Source of the DNA: Cobetia marina
GTDB lineage: Bacteria > Pseudomonadota > Gammaproteobacteria > Pseudomonadales > Halomonadaceae
Direction of reading: 5' to 3'
NCBI RefSeq assembly: GCF_001720485.1
Contig: NZ_CP017114.1
Coordinates: 4,112,401-4,176,400, forward strand
Length of the DNA stretch: 64,000 bases
This document shows, piece after piece, positions 1 through 9,072 of the stretch; the first letter of the stretch is position 1, and each line of letters begins with the position of its first letter. Both the position numbers and the translations under genes were made by a program. The notes beneath the pieces are model-generated. The model ran no database searches. It saw only the letters and a program-made list of their open reading frames with translations, and had not been told where the DNA came from.

Positions 1-541
1 TGCTCTCGTCTTCACCGCCGTAGTTCTCACGCACGTAGCGGGCGTAGAGGTTGAAGCCCATCTTGCCGAACCATGGCACCTGCACATCGCTGCCCAGACC
101 GACATAGTGCTCCCACAGACCGCCGAATGCGCCGTTGTCACCGATGTTGGTGACGGTGGCGATGTAAAGCTCGTCCACCGGGCCGAAGGACAGGTCGTGA
201 CCGGTCATGGCGTCCAGCGAGAAGCGCGGGGCCAGCTTGGCGAAGAAGTTGTCGCCGCCATTGAGGTCATCCGAGCTGTCATCGAAGATGTCGAAGAAAT
301 CGACATAGCCGTAGAGATCGACGATGCCCGAACGGCCTCCGAATTCCATTTCCAGATAGGTATCTTCACTGTTGCGGAACGGCAGACGGTTGTCCTCGCT
401 GCGCATCAGATTGAAGGTCAGCCACTTGTAGTCATTGGCGTGGATGTCGCCATTGAAATCGGTGGCCTGGGCTGGCGCGGCAGCCGTCAGGAGGGTAGTG
501 GCGGCCAGTGCACTGGCCGCGACGGTCTTGAGCATAGTCAT
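1..541 (-). CDS. tsx: Tsx-family nucleoside-specific outer membrane channel (3' end beyond window)
   Basis: The first 180 codons are visible and the gene runs off the left edge. Residues 1-26 form a signal peptide ending in AQA, followed by TDF. The mature part is rich in aromatic alternating strands typical of a beta barrel, with the stretches YLEMEFGGRSG, DLYGYVDFFD, APRFSLD and DLSFGPVDELY. These match the Tsx/OmpK family, which lets nucleosides across the outer membrane. The start at 541 has an AGGA about ten bases upstream; a second ATG two codons in is the alternative. It lies upstream of a NupC-type inner-membrane carrier on the same strand and near a DeoR regulator, so the locus looks like a complete nucleoside uptake system. 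Family assignment is firm; substrate is inferred. Confidence 0.88.
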   Translation of the reverse strand, partial: MTMLKTVAASALAATTLLTAAAPAQATDFNGDIHANDYKWLTFNLMRSEDNRLPFRNSEDTYLEMEFGGRSGIVDLYGYVDFFDIFDDSSDDLNGGDNFFAKLAPRFSLDAMTGHDLSFGPVDELYIATVTNIGDNGAFGGLWEHYVGLGSDVQVPWFGKMGFNLYARYVRENYGGEDES

Positions 542-820
542 CGCGAAATGATCCTGTCTTGAGTAATCAACTGTTCTGAATTGTTGTGGTTATTGCCCGT
601 CATGAACGACGTCTGCCATCAGCGTCGCCCCATGCCGCCCGCTTCGTCGTCGGGCTGCGCCGGATTTGCAAAGGGCGCGATGTTAGCACTTCCTCGCAAA
701 AACGATAGGGCGACGTTTGGCGGATTTCCCTGTCACCAACGGCCGGTTTGTGAACATTTACACACCGAAGGCGACACCTCTTCGAATCGCCCATCCACTG
801 TGAGATGGGCGACATCCCGA
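542..820. other. Intergenic gap between nupC and tsx with a hairpin after nupC
   Basis: The gap holds an inverted repeat at 787-812 (arms TCGCCCATC and GATGGGCGA) just downstream of the nupC stop. It has no clear T-run, so it is only a possible transcript-end structure. The rest should contain the tsx promoter. No further gene was recognised. Confidence 0.4.
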
Positions 821-2089
821 TCAGGCCGCCAGCGCCAGGAAGAAGCCGGCGATCGCCGCCGACATCAGATTGGAAAGCGTACCGGCCAGTACCGCCTTGA
901 GACCCAGACTGGCGATCTCATGCCGGCGCGTCGGGGCCAGGCTGCCCAACCCGCCGAGCAGAATGGCGATGGACGACAGGTTGGCGAAGCCGCACAGCGC
1001 GAAGGACAGCACAGCCATGGTGTAGGGCGTCATCACCGCACCCGTGGCGGCCACGAGACTGTCGCCACTCAGGTAGGGCGCCAGATTGATGTAGGCGACG
1101 AACTCGTTCACCACCAGCTTCTGACCGATGAAGGACCCCGCCAGCGTCGCCTCGCTCCATGGCACGCCCAACAGGAAGGCCAACGGCGCGAAGAGCCAGC
1201 CGAGAATCATGTCGAGACTCAGTGTGTCCATGCCGAACCAGCCGCCGACACCACCGAGAATGCCGTTGATCAGCCCGATCAAGGCGATGAAGGCCAGCAG
1301 CATCGCGCCGACATTGGCGGCCAGTTTCAGGCCGGAAGACGCACCGGATGCCGCAGCGTCCAGCACGTTGGACGGTGCGTCGTCATCCTTGAGCGAGGCA
1401 TCCGCCACGGCGATCGAGTCATCCGGCTTGTCAGTCTCCGGGAACAGAAGCTTGGCAAACAGCAAGCCGCCGGGCGCTGCCATGAAGGACGCCGCCACCA
1501 GATACTCCATCGGGATGCCCAGCGCCGCGTAGCCACCCAGTACGGAGCCGGCGACGGATGCCAGACCACCACACATCACGGCGAACAGCTCGGAACGCGT
1601 CATGCTCGCCAGATAGGGCTTGACCACCAGCGGTGCCTCCGTCTGTCCGACGAAGATGTTGGCGGTCGCGGAGAGGGATTCCGTGCGCGACGTTCCCAGC
1701 ACGCGCTGCAGGCCGCCCCCCAGCAGGCGAATCACCCACTGCATGATGCCGAGGTAGTAGAGCACCGCGATCAGCGACGAGAAGAAGATGATGATCGGCA
1801 GCACCTTGATGGCGAAGATGAAGCCGACACCGCTGCCCGGATTGGCCAGACTGCCGAACAGGAAGCTGATGCCTTGATCGGCATAATTGACGACCTGACT
1901 GACGGCGCCTGAGACACCGGCCAGCACACCCTGGCCGAAGGAGGTGTAGAGCACGAAGGCACCGATGGCCAACTGGATGGCAAAGGCACCCCCGACGGTG
2001 CGCAGGCGGATAGCGCGTCGATTCGATGACAACGCCACGGCGATGAGGATGAGCGATGCCATCCCGACCAGACTCATGAGGGGATTCAT
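821..2089 (-). CDS. nupC: Concentrative nucleoside transporter, NupC/CNT family
   Basis: This 422-residue polytopic membrane protein carries nucleosides across the inner membrane, driven by H+ or Na+. It is close to the usual 400-residue length of bacterial CNT carriers. Family motifs are visible: GQTEAP at about 148-153 (the QTE substrate loop), NEFVAY in the second half, and [13 protein letters not shown] near the C-terminus. These correspond to the substrate-binding positions known from the Vibrio CNT structure. An AGGA lies eight bases before the ATG. A divergent deoR gene and a downstream tsx gene support nucleoside uptake. Whether the driving ion is sodium or protons cannot be read from the sequence. 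Confidence 0.92.
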   Translation of the reverse strand: MNPLMSLVGMASLILIAVALSSNRRAIRLRTVGGAFAIQLAIGAFVLYTSFGQGVLAGVSGAVSQVVNYADQGISFLFGSLANPGSGVGFIFAIKVLPIIIFFSSLIAVLYYLGIMQWVIRLLGGGLQRVLGTSRTESLSATANIFVGQTEAPLVVKPYLASMTRSELFAVMCGGLASVAGSVLGGYAALGIPMEYLVAASFMAAPGGLLFAKLLFPETDKPDDSIAVADASLKDDDAPSNVLDAAASGASSGLKLAANVGAMLLAFIALIGLINGILGGVGGWFGMDTLSLDMILGWLFAPLAFLLGVPWSEATLAGSFIGQKLVVNEFVAYINLAPYLSGDSLVAATGAVMTPYTMAVLSFALCGFANLSSIAILLGGLGSLAPTRRHEIASLGLKAVLAGTLSNLMSAAIAGFFLALAA

Positions 2090-2396
2090 TGGGAAGGTCC
2101 TGATGTGTTCTTGTGCTTGTTATGGAATGCGCTTGTGCGCGATGTCGCCGCGATTCTCAACGGGACACGGTGTTATGATTTTTTCTCAGCATGTTAAAAG
2201 AGTCACAATCTGACCAAGGAGTCAATGCAAACGCTTGAGCGATTCGGGCCTTGCTTTCCTGCAACGCCCGCGCGGATCTCTCACGCGAGAAAAGTTATCC
2301 CTGCCAGTCAGTGAGTTATCATCACACCATGACCCGAGGGCATGTTGGCTTCTCCAACGCTTTCTCACCGCCATCGGCAAAAAAGGACCCTGCCGC
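2090..2396. promoter_or_regulatory. Divergent control region between nupC and deoR
   Basis: This 307-base gap separates two divergent genes and must hold both promoters. It is locally AT-rich around 2170-2205. A half-site ATGTTAA around 2190 resembles half of the known E. coli DeoR palindrome, but I do not see a full palindrome. DeoR control of nupC is inferred from position. Confidence 0.4.
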
Positions 2397-3173
2397 ATGA
2401 ACAACCAAAGCGCTGCACGCCTTGACCGCTTGCAGGCCATCCTGCGCGAGGGCAGCCCACTGCAGCTCAGCGACGCCGCGCAGCTCTGCGGCGTGTCCGA
2501 GATGACGATTCGCCGTGATGTCACTCACAGCAACGGGCTGTTGGAGATACTGGGGGGACGCCTGCTGCTGGCGGAATCTTCCGCCAGCAGCGTCTATCGC
2601 CTCGACCGCGAGATCGATGCCAGCGCTCCTATCAAGCAAGCGTTGTGCCAGCGACTGGCCAGTCACATCGAGGACGGCGATACCCTGTACGTGGATTGCG
2701 GGACGACCCTGGTCCACCTGGCCGCGGCACTGGATCGTCAGATGACACTGACCCTGGTGACCTGCGCCCTGAATGTCGCCAATGCCGTCGGCCACCTGCC
2801 CGGCGTGCGACTGGTCATGCTGGGCGGACTGTTTCATCCGGCCACCCAGTCCTTTACCGCCACCGACATGCCGGAAGCCATTCGCCGTCTGGGCATCAAC
2901 AAGGCATTTCTCTCGGCCGGTGGCGTGCACGCCGAGCGCGGCGTCAGCTGCTTCCACTTTCATGAGGTGGCGGCCAAGCAGGCCGCGCTGGAAAGCGCCA
3001 TGCAGCGCTTCCTGATCATCGATGCCCGCAAGTTCGAGATGGTACGCCCGGCCTTCATCGCGCCACTGGAAAGCTTCGATGTGGTGATCAGCAATGCCAG
3101 CGCCGCAGCGCGCGATTGCCTGGAGGGTCTGGATGCCGACATGGGCGTGACGGCGCAGCTCATCGAGTGCTGA
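2397..3173 (+). CDS. deoR: DeoR-type repressor of nucleoside/deoxyribonucleoside genes
   Basis: The 258-residue protein has an N-terminal helix-turn-helix (about residues 20-45) with the diagnostic SEMTIRRDV. A phosphosugar-sensing domain follows, with YVDCGTT, LGGLFHPATQSF, SAGGVH and a late DARKF. The order and wording follow E. coli DeoR, including CF at the equivalent of its GATCFN segment, more closely than other DeoR-family members. The reading frame is open further upstream, but the ATG at 2397 has AAGGA nine bases ahead and begins with the typical N-terminus, so I chose it. It is divergent from nupC and probably represses nucleoside transport until a deoxyribose-5-phosphate-like effector appears. 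Confidence 0.88.
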   Translation: MNNQSAARLDRLQAILREGSPLQLSDAAQLCGVSEMTIRRDVTHSNGLLEILGGRLLLAESSASSVYRLDREIDASAPIKQALCQRLASHIEDGDTLYVDCGTTLVHLAAALDRQMTLTLVTCALNVANAVGHLPGVRLVMLGGLFHPATQSFTATDMPEAIRRLGINKAFLSAGGVHAERGVSCFHFHEVAAKQAALESAMQRFLIIDARKFEMVRPAFIAPLESFDVVISNASAAARDCLEGLDADMGVTAQLIEC

Positions 3174-3230
3174 GACAGGGCCTGCGCTTCGGTGAGTGAG
3201 CGCTGACCTCGCCCCACGCGAGGTCCATAC

Positions 3231-3264
3231 GCAGAAACGCCGCACGATGGTGCGGCGTTTCTGC
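3231..3264 (+). terminator. Hairpin terminator after deoR
   Basis: A 14-bp perfect stem (GCAGAAACGCCGCA with its complement) around a six-base loop lies 58 bases after the deoR stop. It sits between convergent deoR and waaA and may act in both directions. The T-run is weak. Confidence 0.65.
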
Positions 3265-3350
3265 GCATGATCTTCCCATTGATGCCCCAGTGGCGTGCAT
3301 CCCCCACGACCGAAATCGGCATGGCGAGCTCACCTCCGTCTCTCGTCGGC

Positions 3351-4673
3351 TCAGCTCGGCAACAGGTCTTCCAGCTGCTGCAGTGTCCCTGCCAGCGCCC
3401 CGCGATTGCGGGCTACCCGTTCACGCGCCGCCTGCCCTGCCCGTTGGCGCTGCGACTCATCTTCCAGCAGTGTGATGACGGCCTCGGCCAGCGCCTCGGC
3501 ATCATCGACGACCTGCAGAGCTCCTTCCGCCGTCATCACCTCGGCGATCTCACTGAAGTTCTCAAGCGATGGGCCACTCAACAGTGGCAGCCCAAGCGCG
3601 GCCGGTTCGAGCAGATTATGCCCGCCGATGGGCACCAGGCTGCCGCCGACGAAGGCGACATCGCTCGCCGCATACAGGGCGAGCAGCTCGCCCAGGCTAT
3701 CGCCGACCAGCACCGACAGACGGCTCTGCTCGAGGCGGCTTTCCGCATGCATGTGGCTGCGACGCAGGCAGGTTTCCCCGCGTGACTCACACCAGCTCGC
3801 ACTCTGTGCGGCGACCGTCTCGAAGCGTTGCGGATGGCGCGGCACCAGCAGCAGCAAGGCATCAGGATGCCGAGCACGCACGGCTGCGTGGGCATCCAGC
3901 ATCAGGGCATCTTCCCCCTCGTGTGTCGAGGCGGCGATCCACACCCGCCGCCCCTGGAACTGCTCGCGCAGTCCCTTGCCTGCCGCGACGGCCTGTGGCG
4001 ATATCTCGAGCTCGAACTTGAGTGAACCGACCGTCTTCCCCCGCGCCGCAGGAAGCCCAAGCGCGATGAAACGCTCGAGATCTTCCGGCGCCTTGGCCGT
4101 CAGCGCGCTCACCTGCGACAACGTCTCGCGCATCAAGGCCCCGACCTTGCGGTAGCGTGTGAAGGCGCGCGGTGACAGCCGCGCATTGACCACGCTCACG
4201 GGTATCCTCTGGCGCGCACAGCTTGCGATCAGATTCGGCCACAGCTCGGTTTCCACCAGCACGACCAGGGCCGGCCGCAGGCGAGACACGAAGCGACGTG
4301 CGCTGCAGGGAAAGTCCAGTGGCAGATAATGATGCCGCGCAGGGGCAAGCTCGGGCGTTCCCTCAGGCGTGTGCAACAGGCGAGCCGCCTGGGCAGCCCC
4401 CGTCGCGGTCATGGTGGTCACGATCAGCGGGCGGAGGGGATAGCGGCGCCGCAACGCCTCGATGGCGCTGGCCATCATGACCATCTCGCCCAACGAGGCC
4501 GCATGCAGCCAGATGGGGCGCTCGCGGTCCGGCGCGGCGGCAGGCGTGGCAGGGAGGATGCCCAGCCGCTCCAGGCGCGAGTGCCGATCATCGTGCTCGC
4601 GCCAGACCCGCTGCCAGATGAGGGGAGACAGCAGGGTCAGTGCGGTGCTGTAGAGGCCACGGGCAAGGCTCAC
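3351..4673 (-). CDS. waaA: 3-deoxy-D-manno-octulosonic acid (Kdo) transferase
   Basis: WaaA transfers Kdo from CMP-Kdo to the lipid A precursor at the inner membrane. The 440-residue product has the N-terminal membrane anchor, LHAASLGEM at about 57-64 with the catalytic Glu position, VETELWPN, NARLSPRAF, and the C-terminal GDSLGELLALYAASDVAFVGGSL and GGHNLLEPA nucleotide-sugar site. The start is a GTG two bases after the hldE stop, with GAGGA upstream, so it is probably co-transcribed with hldE and the heptosyltransferase. The presence of a Kdo kinase in the same cluster suggests that this enzyme adds a single Kdo, as in Haemophilus; that is inference. Confidence 0.95.
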   Translation of the reverse strand: MSLARGLYSTALTLLSPLIWQRVWREHDDRHSRLERLGILPATPAAAPDRERPIWLHAASLGEMVMMASAIEALRRRYPLRPLIVTTMTATGAAQAARLLHTPEGTPELAPARHHYLPLDFPCSARRFVSRLRPALVVLVETELWPNLIASCARQRIPVSVVNARLSPRAFTRYRKVGALMRETLSQVSALTAKAPEDLERFIALGLPAARGKTVGSLKFELEISPQAVAAGKGLREQFQGRRVWIAASTHEGEDALMLDAHAAVRARHPDALLLLVPRHPQRFETVAAQSASWCESRGETCLRRSHMHAESRLEQSRLSVLVGDSLGELLALYAASDVAFVGGSLVPIGGHNLLEPAALGLPLLSGPSLENFSEIAEVMTAEGALQVVDDAEALAEAVITLLEDESQRQRAGQAARERVARNRGALAGTLQQLEDLLPS

Positions 4674-4675
4674 GC

Positions 4676-6106
4676 CTAGTCCTCGCGATCAAGAATGGTG
4701 GCGATCATCGCCGTGGTGGAGACGCCATCCTCGAAACCGAGCACACGCACCTCGCCACCGTTGGCGATCACCGCCTCGCCCCCGGCGATCTCTTCGGGAC
4801 GATAGTCACCGCCCTTGACCAGCACATCCGGCAGCACGGCCTCAATCAGGCGTGCCGGGGTGTCTTCGCTGAAGGGCACGACCCAGGCGACCGCGCCGAG
4901 GCCCGCCAGCACCTGCATGCGACGCAGTACCGGGTTGATCGGACGCGTCGGCCCCTTGAGGCGTGCCACCGAGGCATCGTCATTGACCGCCACGATCAGA
5001 CGGTCGCCCTGACGTGCCGCCTCCTGCAGGTAGGCCACATGACCGGCATGCAGGATGTCGAAGCAGCCATTGGTCATCACCACGCGCTCGCCGCGTGCCT
5101 GAGCGGCCTTCACTGCCGGGATGAGCGCGGACTCCTGGATCACGCCGAATTCCGCCAGCTTGTCACCATGCAGCGCGGTGTAGAGCTCGGCGACCGACAG
5201 GGTCGCGGTGCCCGGCTTGGCGACGACCAGGCCTGCGGCCAGATTGGCCAGCATCACGGCCTCCGGGAAGGCATGGCCAGCCGCCAGCGCCAGACCCAGC
5301 ACGCCGATCACGGTGTCACCGGCACCGGTGACGTCATAGACCTCACGCGCATGCGTCGGCAGATGCAGCGGCTGATGGCCCTCGCGGATCAAGGTCATGC
5401 CCTTCTCGCTACGCGTCACCAGCAGGGCTTCCAGCTCGAGCTCGGCACGCAGCGCCTCACCCTTCTCGGCCAGTTCCTCATCGCTGCGGCATGGCCCGAC
5501 GATGGTCTCGAATTCGGTCAGATTGGGCGTGATGATGCTGGCGCCACGATAGCGCGAGAAATCACTGCCCTTGGGGTCGACCAGCACACGCTTGCCCGCC
5601 GCGCGCGCCGCGGCGATCAGCACCTCGACCTGATTCAGCGAGCCCTTGCCGTAGTCGGAGAGAATCATCACGCCACTCGCAGCCAGCTCGGCCTCGACCT
5701 GGCGCACCAGCGCGCTGGTATCCACCTCGTGCAGCGGCTCCTCGAAATCAAGGCGCAGCAGCTGCTGATTGCGGCTCATCACGCGCAGCTTGGTGATGGT
5801 CGGCACGCTGTCACTGGCCTGGAAGCGCGTGATGACATTGGCGTTTTCCAGTGCGCGGGTCAGGATGGCGGCGTTGTCATCCTGACCGACCACACCGGCG
5901 AGAGTGGCATGCGCACCGAGCGACGCGATGTTGAGCGCGACGTTGGCGGCACCGCCCGGGCGGTCTTCACTCTCGCCGACGCGCACCACCGGCACCGGGG
6001 CTTCCGGCGAGATGCGTGAGGTGCCACCGTGCCAGTAGCGGTCGAGCATCACATCACCCACGACCAGCAGGCGAGCCTGTTCAAGCGCAGTCAGATCAAG
6101 CTTCAT
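4676..6106 (-). CDS. hldE: Bifunctional heptose-7-phosphate kinase / heptose-1-phosphate adenylyltransferase
   Basis: The 476-residue protein makes ADP-D-glycero-D-manno-heptose for the LPS inner core. The N-terminal ribokinase-like half has [22 protein letters not shown] and the anion-hole motif TGAGDTV. The C-terminal nucleotidyltransferase half has [16 protein letters not shown] (HxGH) and KGPTRPINP. Length matches E. coli HldE. Its ATG overlaps the stop of the upstream heptosyltransferase by one base (TGATG), and a GGAG lies eight bases before it. The other heptose steps gmhB and hldD are also in this window; gmhA is not. Confidence 0.97.
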   Translation of the reverse strand: MKLDLTALEQARLLVVGDVMLDRYWHGGTSRISPEAPVPVVRVGESEDRPGGAANVALNIASLGAHATLAGVVGQDDNAAILTRALENANVITRFQASDSVPTITKLRVMSRNQQLLRLDFEEPLHEVDTSALVRQVEAELAASGVMILSDYGKGSLNQVEVLIAAARAAGKRVLVDPKGSDFSRYRGASIITPNLTEFETIVGPCRSDEELAEKGEALRAELELEALLVTRSEKGMTLIREGHQPLHLPTHAREVYDVTGAGDTVIGVLGLALAAGHAFPEAVMLANLAAGLVVAKPGTATLSVAELYTALHGDKLAEFGVIQESALIPAVKAAQARGERVVMTNGCFDILHAGHVAYLQEAARQGDRLIVAVNDDASVARLKGPTRPINPVLRRMQVLAGLGAVAWVVPFSEDTPARLIEAVLPDVLVKGGDYRPEEIAGGEAVIANGGEVRVLGFEDGVSTTAMIATILDRED

Positions 6107-7269
6107 CAGGCGTCTCCGCGTGCAGAGGGAAATTCAGAAGAAGAGATGTCAGTAGACGAGACAGCCGCGACCGGCAGACGTTCGCAACTCTGGCCGCGAA
6201 TGACGCCATCGGTGTCCGCCAGCAGCTCAGCGAGGCGCGCGATGACATCCTCGGCGCGGATCAGGCTCATGGCGTCCTGATGGCGTACGCGCTGGCCCCA
6301 GTGGATCTCGTCCATCTGCTTGTGCAGATAGGTTTCCACCGCATCCGGATAGCGATTGACCACCAGATGCTGCCAGCAATAGGGCGCCGCACGCTCGGGG
6401 TTGGTGGTGGCGTACAGGCCGATCACCGGTGTATTGAGCGCATTGCCCATATGCACGGGGCCGGAGTCCGGCGCGATCACCGCGACGGCGCGATCGATCA
6501 GCGCCAGCAGGCCCTTGAGCGAGGTACCACCGATGGCATCGATGACCGCGCCTTCACTGACCAGCGCCTTGATGCGCGCGCCCATCTCGCGTTCCTGCGG
6601 GCTGCCGCCGCCGGTCATCACGCTGCGGATGCCGTATTGCTGCCAGGCATGATCGACGACCGCCGCATAGCCCTCGGCCGACCAGTTGCGGAAGTTGCGC
6701 AGGCGCGGATTGGCACACGGACTGATGACGAGATAGGGCGCCTCACCGGTCACGCGCGCCGCCTCACCATAGGCCTCGGGCGGCACATCGAGACGCCAGT
6801 CGAGCCGGCAGTCCTCGACACCCAGGGCACGTGCGAAGTCCATGAACGACTCCAGCACGTGAGCGCGCTCGCGCGGGGTCAGCTGATGGGAGGTAAAGAG
6901 GTACTGCCAGTCCTTGGCGCGCGCACGGTCGTAACCGATGCGCACTCGGGCCTTGAGGCCCAACGACAGGGCGCTGGCCCGCAGCGCCTGCTGCATGTGC
7001 AACAGCACATCGAAGTGCGTGTCCTTGAGCTGGCGCCAGATGGCGCGCATGCCCGCAAGGCCGGTGGACTTGTCGTAGACCACGAACTCGACCCCGGTCA
7101 GGCCGGACAGTAGACTGTGCTCCCCCTTGCCGACGATCCAGGTAATGCGGGCCTCAGGCCACTGACGCTGCAAGGCGCGTACCGTTGGCACAAGATTGCA
7201 GACATCGCCGAGAGCGGAGAGCCGGAGCACGCAGATATGTGCGGGCTGGGCAGGGAGAGGATGCTTCAT
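6106..7269 (-). CDS. opsX: LPS heptosyltransferase I, OpsX-like (GT9)
   Basis: This 387-residue GT9 enzyme starts with the Rossmann segment [21 protein letters not shown] and continues with [43 protein letters not shown] and [14 protein letters not shown]. The wording follows Haemophilus OpsX rather than enteric WaaC. OpsX adds the first heptose to phosphorylated Kdo. The adjacent Kdo kinase fits that role. The reading frame extends further upstream, but the N-terminus and family length support the ATG at 7269. That ATG overlaps the divergent kdkA start, and its ribosome site is weak. The exact acceptor is inferred from the neighbour. Confidence 0.85.
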   Translation of the reverse strand: MKHPLPAQPAHICVLRLSALGDVCNLVPTVRALQRQWPEARITWIVGKGEHSLLSGLTGVEFVVYDKSTGLAGMRAIWRQLKDTHFDVLLHMQQALRASALSLGLKARVRIGYDRARAKDWQYLFTSHQLTPRERAHVLESFMDFARALGVEDCRLDWRLDVPPEAYGEAARVTGEAPYLVISPCANPRLRNFRNWSAEGYAAVVDHAWQQYGIRSVMTGGGSPQEREMGARIKALVSEGAVIDAIGGTSLKGLLALIDRAVAVIAPDSGPVHMGNALNTPVIGLYATTNPERAAPYCWQHLVVNRYPDAVETYLHKQMDEIHWGQRVRHQDAMSLIRAEDVIARLAELLADTDGVIRGQSCERLPVAAVSSTDISSSEFPSARGDA

Positions 7270-8056
7270 GCGGATGGCAGTTTTCCGAAATGAGAATGCC
7301 CACATTCTATATGATGGCGAAACAGCGCCACAAATGACGCCGGACTGGTTCATGCCATCGTTCTGGCGCGAACACGGCGCCGTGACCGGCGAAGCACCGG
7401 GGCGCGGGGCGAGTCTGTTCCTCGATGTCTGTCGTTTGCCCGCTGAGCTGCACCCCGTCCATGCCACTGGCGCCCCGGCTCAACGCTGGGCGCTGCGCCC
7501 CTATCGACGCGGGGGGCTGATCGCGAAGATCGCTCGTCAGCGCTACCTCTACACCGGCCTTGAGCGCACCCGCGCCTTCGCCGAGCTGCGCCTGACGGAA
7601 ACGCTGCATCGCCAGGGGCTGCCGGTGCCAGAGCCGGTCGGCGCCTGCGTATGGCGGCATGGCCTAAGCTACGAGGCCGCCCTGATCACGGTACTGATTC
7701 CCGGCGCGCGCGCCTTCGCCGATGATCTGATCGCCCTCGAAGCACAGCGCCTGCCTGCCGGGGCCGAGCTGCCCGAATCCCTGCTGACAGTGCTGGAGAC
7801 GACAGGTCGCGCCATTCGCGCCGTACATGACGCCGGGCTCGAGCATGTCGATCTCAACGCACGCAACCTGCTGGTCGATGAAGGCGGACGCGCCTACGTG
7901 ATCGATCTCGATCGCTGCCAGCTGCATGACGAGGCTCCCGCCGACGCACGCTGGCGCGAGAACAACCTCTCACGCCTGGGGCGCTCGCTGGCGCGCTTCA
8001 CGCCGAGGCACCATGCCACGTGCCTGGCCGCCATTCGCAGCGCCTATCACGCCTGA
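7268..8056 (+). CDS. kdkA: 3-deoxy-D-manno-octulosonic acid kinase
   Basis: KdkA phosphorylates the 4-OH of the single Kdo on lipid A. The 262-residue product has the small protein-kinase-like fold motifs RRGGLIAKI, TRAFAEL, GLPVPEPVG, the catalytic loop HVDLNARNLL (H at about 193) and VIDLDRC. GGGAGAGG lies eight bases upstream of the ATG at 7268; a second ATG two codons later is possible. The start codon shares two bases with the start of the divergent opsX gene, so the two promoters must lie inside each other's coding sequence. The match to Haemophilus KdkA is clear across the length. Confidence 0.9.
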   Translation: MRMAVFRNENAHILYDGETAPQMTPDWFMPSFWREHGAVTGEAPGRGASLFLDVCRLPAELHPVHATGAPAQRWALRPYRRGGLIAKIARQRYLYTGLERTRAFAELRLTETLHRQGLPVPEPVGACVWRHGLSYEAALITVLIPGARAFADDLIALEAQRLPAGAELPESLLTVLETTGRAIRAVHDAGLEHVDLNARNLLVDEGGRAYVIDLDRCQLHDEAPADARWRENNLSRLGRSLARFTPRHHATCLAAIRSAYHA

Positions 8057-8212
8057 CGCTTCAGCGTATCGCCCTGCAGGCATCGGTGCCCATGCAGTGT
8101 ACGATAGCGACATGAATCGTCGGCAGGCGCATCATCCGATTCCCGCCTGCCACTGCGTCCCATCGGCGCCTGTCACACACGTGAGCCAGGCGCTCTCAAG
8201 ACAGAGACCGTC

Positions 8213-9070
8213 ATGAACCCGAGCGACGAGGCCCCGGCCGTCACCCCGACCGCCCCTCCTTCCGATGGCAAGCTGCGCACCGCCGTGCCCATCACCGGCT
8301 GCGTCATCACTCTCAATGAAGCCCACAACATCGAGGACTGCCTGCGCTCGCTGGCCCAGGTCTGCGATGAGCTGATCGTGGTCGATTCCGGCTCCACGGA
8401 TGCCACCTGCGAGCTGGCGCGCGCCATGGGCGCCGTGGTGATCGACCAGCCCTATCTGGGCGACGGGCCGCAGAAGAACGTCGGACCGAGCTATGCCAGC
8501 CACCGCTGGGTGCTGTCACTGGACGCCGATGAACGCCTGACCGACGGCGCCGTCAGCGCCATCCGGGAACTGGCACTCGACAGCACGCCCCACGACGGCT
8601 TCGCGCTACGCCGTCGCAACTTCATCGGCTCACGCTGGGTGCGACATGCCGGCTGGTACCCCGATTACTGCCTGCGCCTGTATGACCGCGAGAAGCTCGC
8701 CTTCCGCGATTCGCGCCAGCACAGCTCCGTTCAGGCCAGCCACCCCTGCGAGCTGGATGCGGACCTCGAGCATTACAGCTTCGCCAATCTGGGTGAGCTG
8801 TTCGTCAAGGCCAGTGGCCGCTTCTCGAATCGCGCCGCCAAGATCATGTATCAGAAGGGAAAACGCGCCAACGCCTTCACGCCCTTCCTGCATGCCAGCA
8901 ATGCCTTCATGCGCAAGTTCGTCTTCCAGGCCGGCTTCCGCGATGGCGTCGATGGCTTCTCGGTGGCGCTGTCCGCCAGCGTCAATGCCTACCTGAAATA
9001 CGCCAAGCTGCTGGAATTCCAGCGCGACGCCAAGGTGCGTGAGGCGGAAGACTTCAACAAGGTATGGTGA
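8213..9070 (+). CDS. Family 2 glycosyltransferase, WaaE/KdtX/LgtF-like (LPS core)
   Basis: The 285-residue GT-A enzyme has CVITLNEAHNIEDCL, VDSGSTDAT, the metal-binding LSLDADER and GWYPDYCLRLYDR. It ends in an amphipathic region that includes ASNAFMRKFVFQAGFRDGVDG. This pattern is typical of WaaE/LgtF-type transferases that add glucose to heptose I of the core. The N-terminal 25 residues are proline- and alanine-rich and variable. It follows kdkA by 156 bases and overlaps or abuts the next transferase gene. The sugar donor and acceptor cannot be read directly. Confidence 0.8.
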   Translation: MNPSDEAPAVTPTAPPSDGKLRTAVPITGCVITLNEAHNIEDCLRSLAQVCDELIVVDSGSTDATCELARAMGAVVIDQPYLGDGPQKNVGPSYASHRWVLSLDADERLTDGAVSAIRELALDSTPHDGFALRRRNFIGSRWVRHAGWYPDYCLRLYDREKLAFRDSRQHSSVQASHPCELDADLEHYSFANLGELFVKASGRFSNRAAKIMYQKGKRANAFTPFLHASNAFMRKFVFQAGFRDGVDGFSVALSASVNAYLKYAKLLEFQRDAKVREAEDFNKVW

Positions 9071-9072
9071 CC

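Noticed and set aside
2322..3245. 307-codon open frame antisense to deoR
   Set aside because: It is a shadow of a clear DeoR protein.
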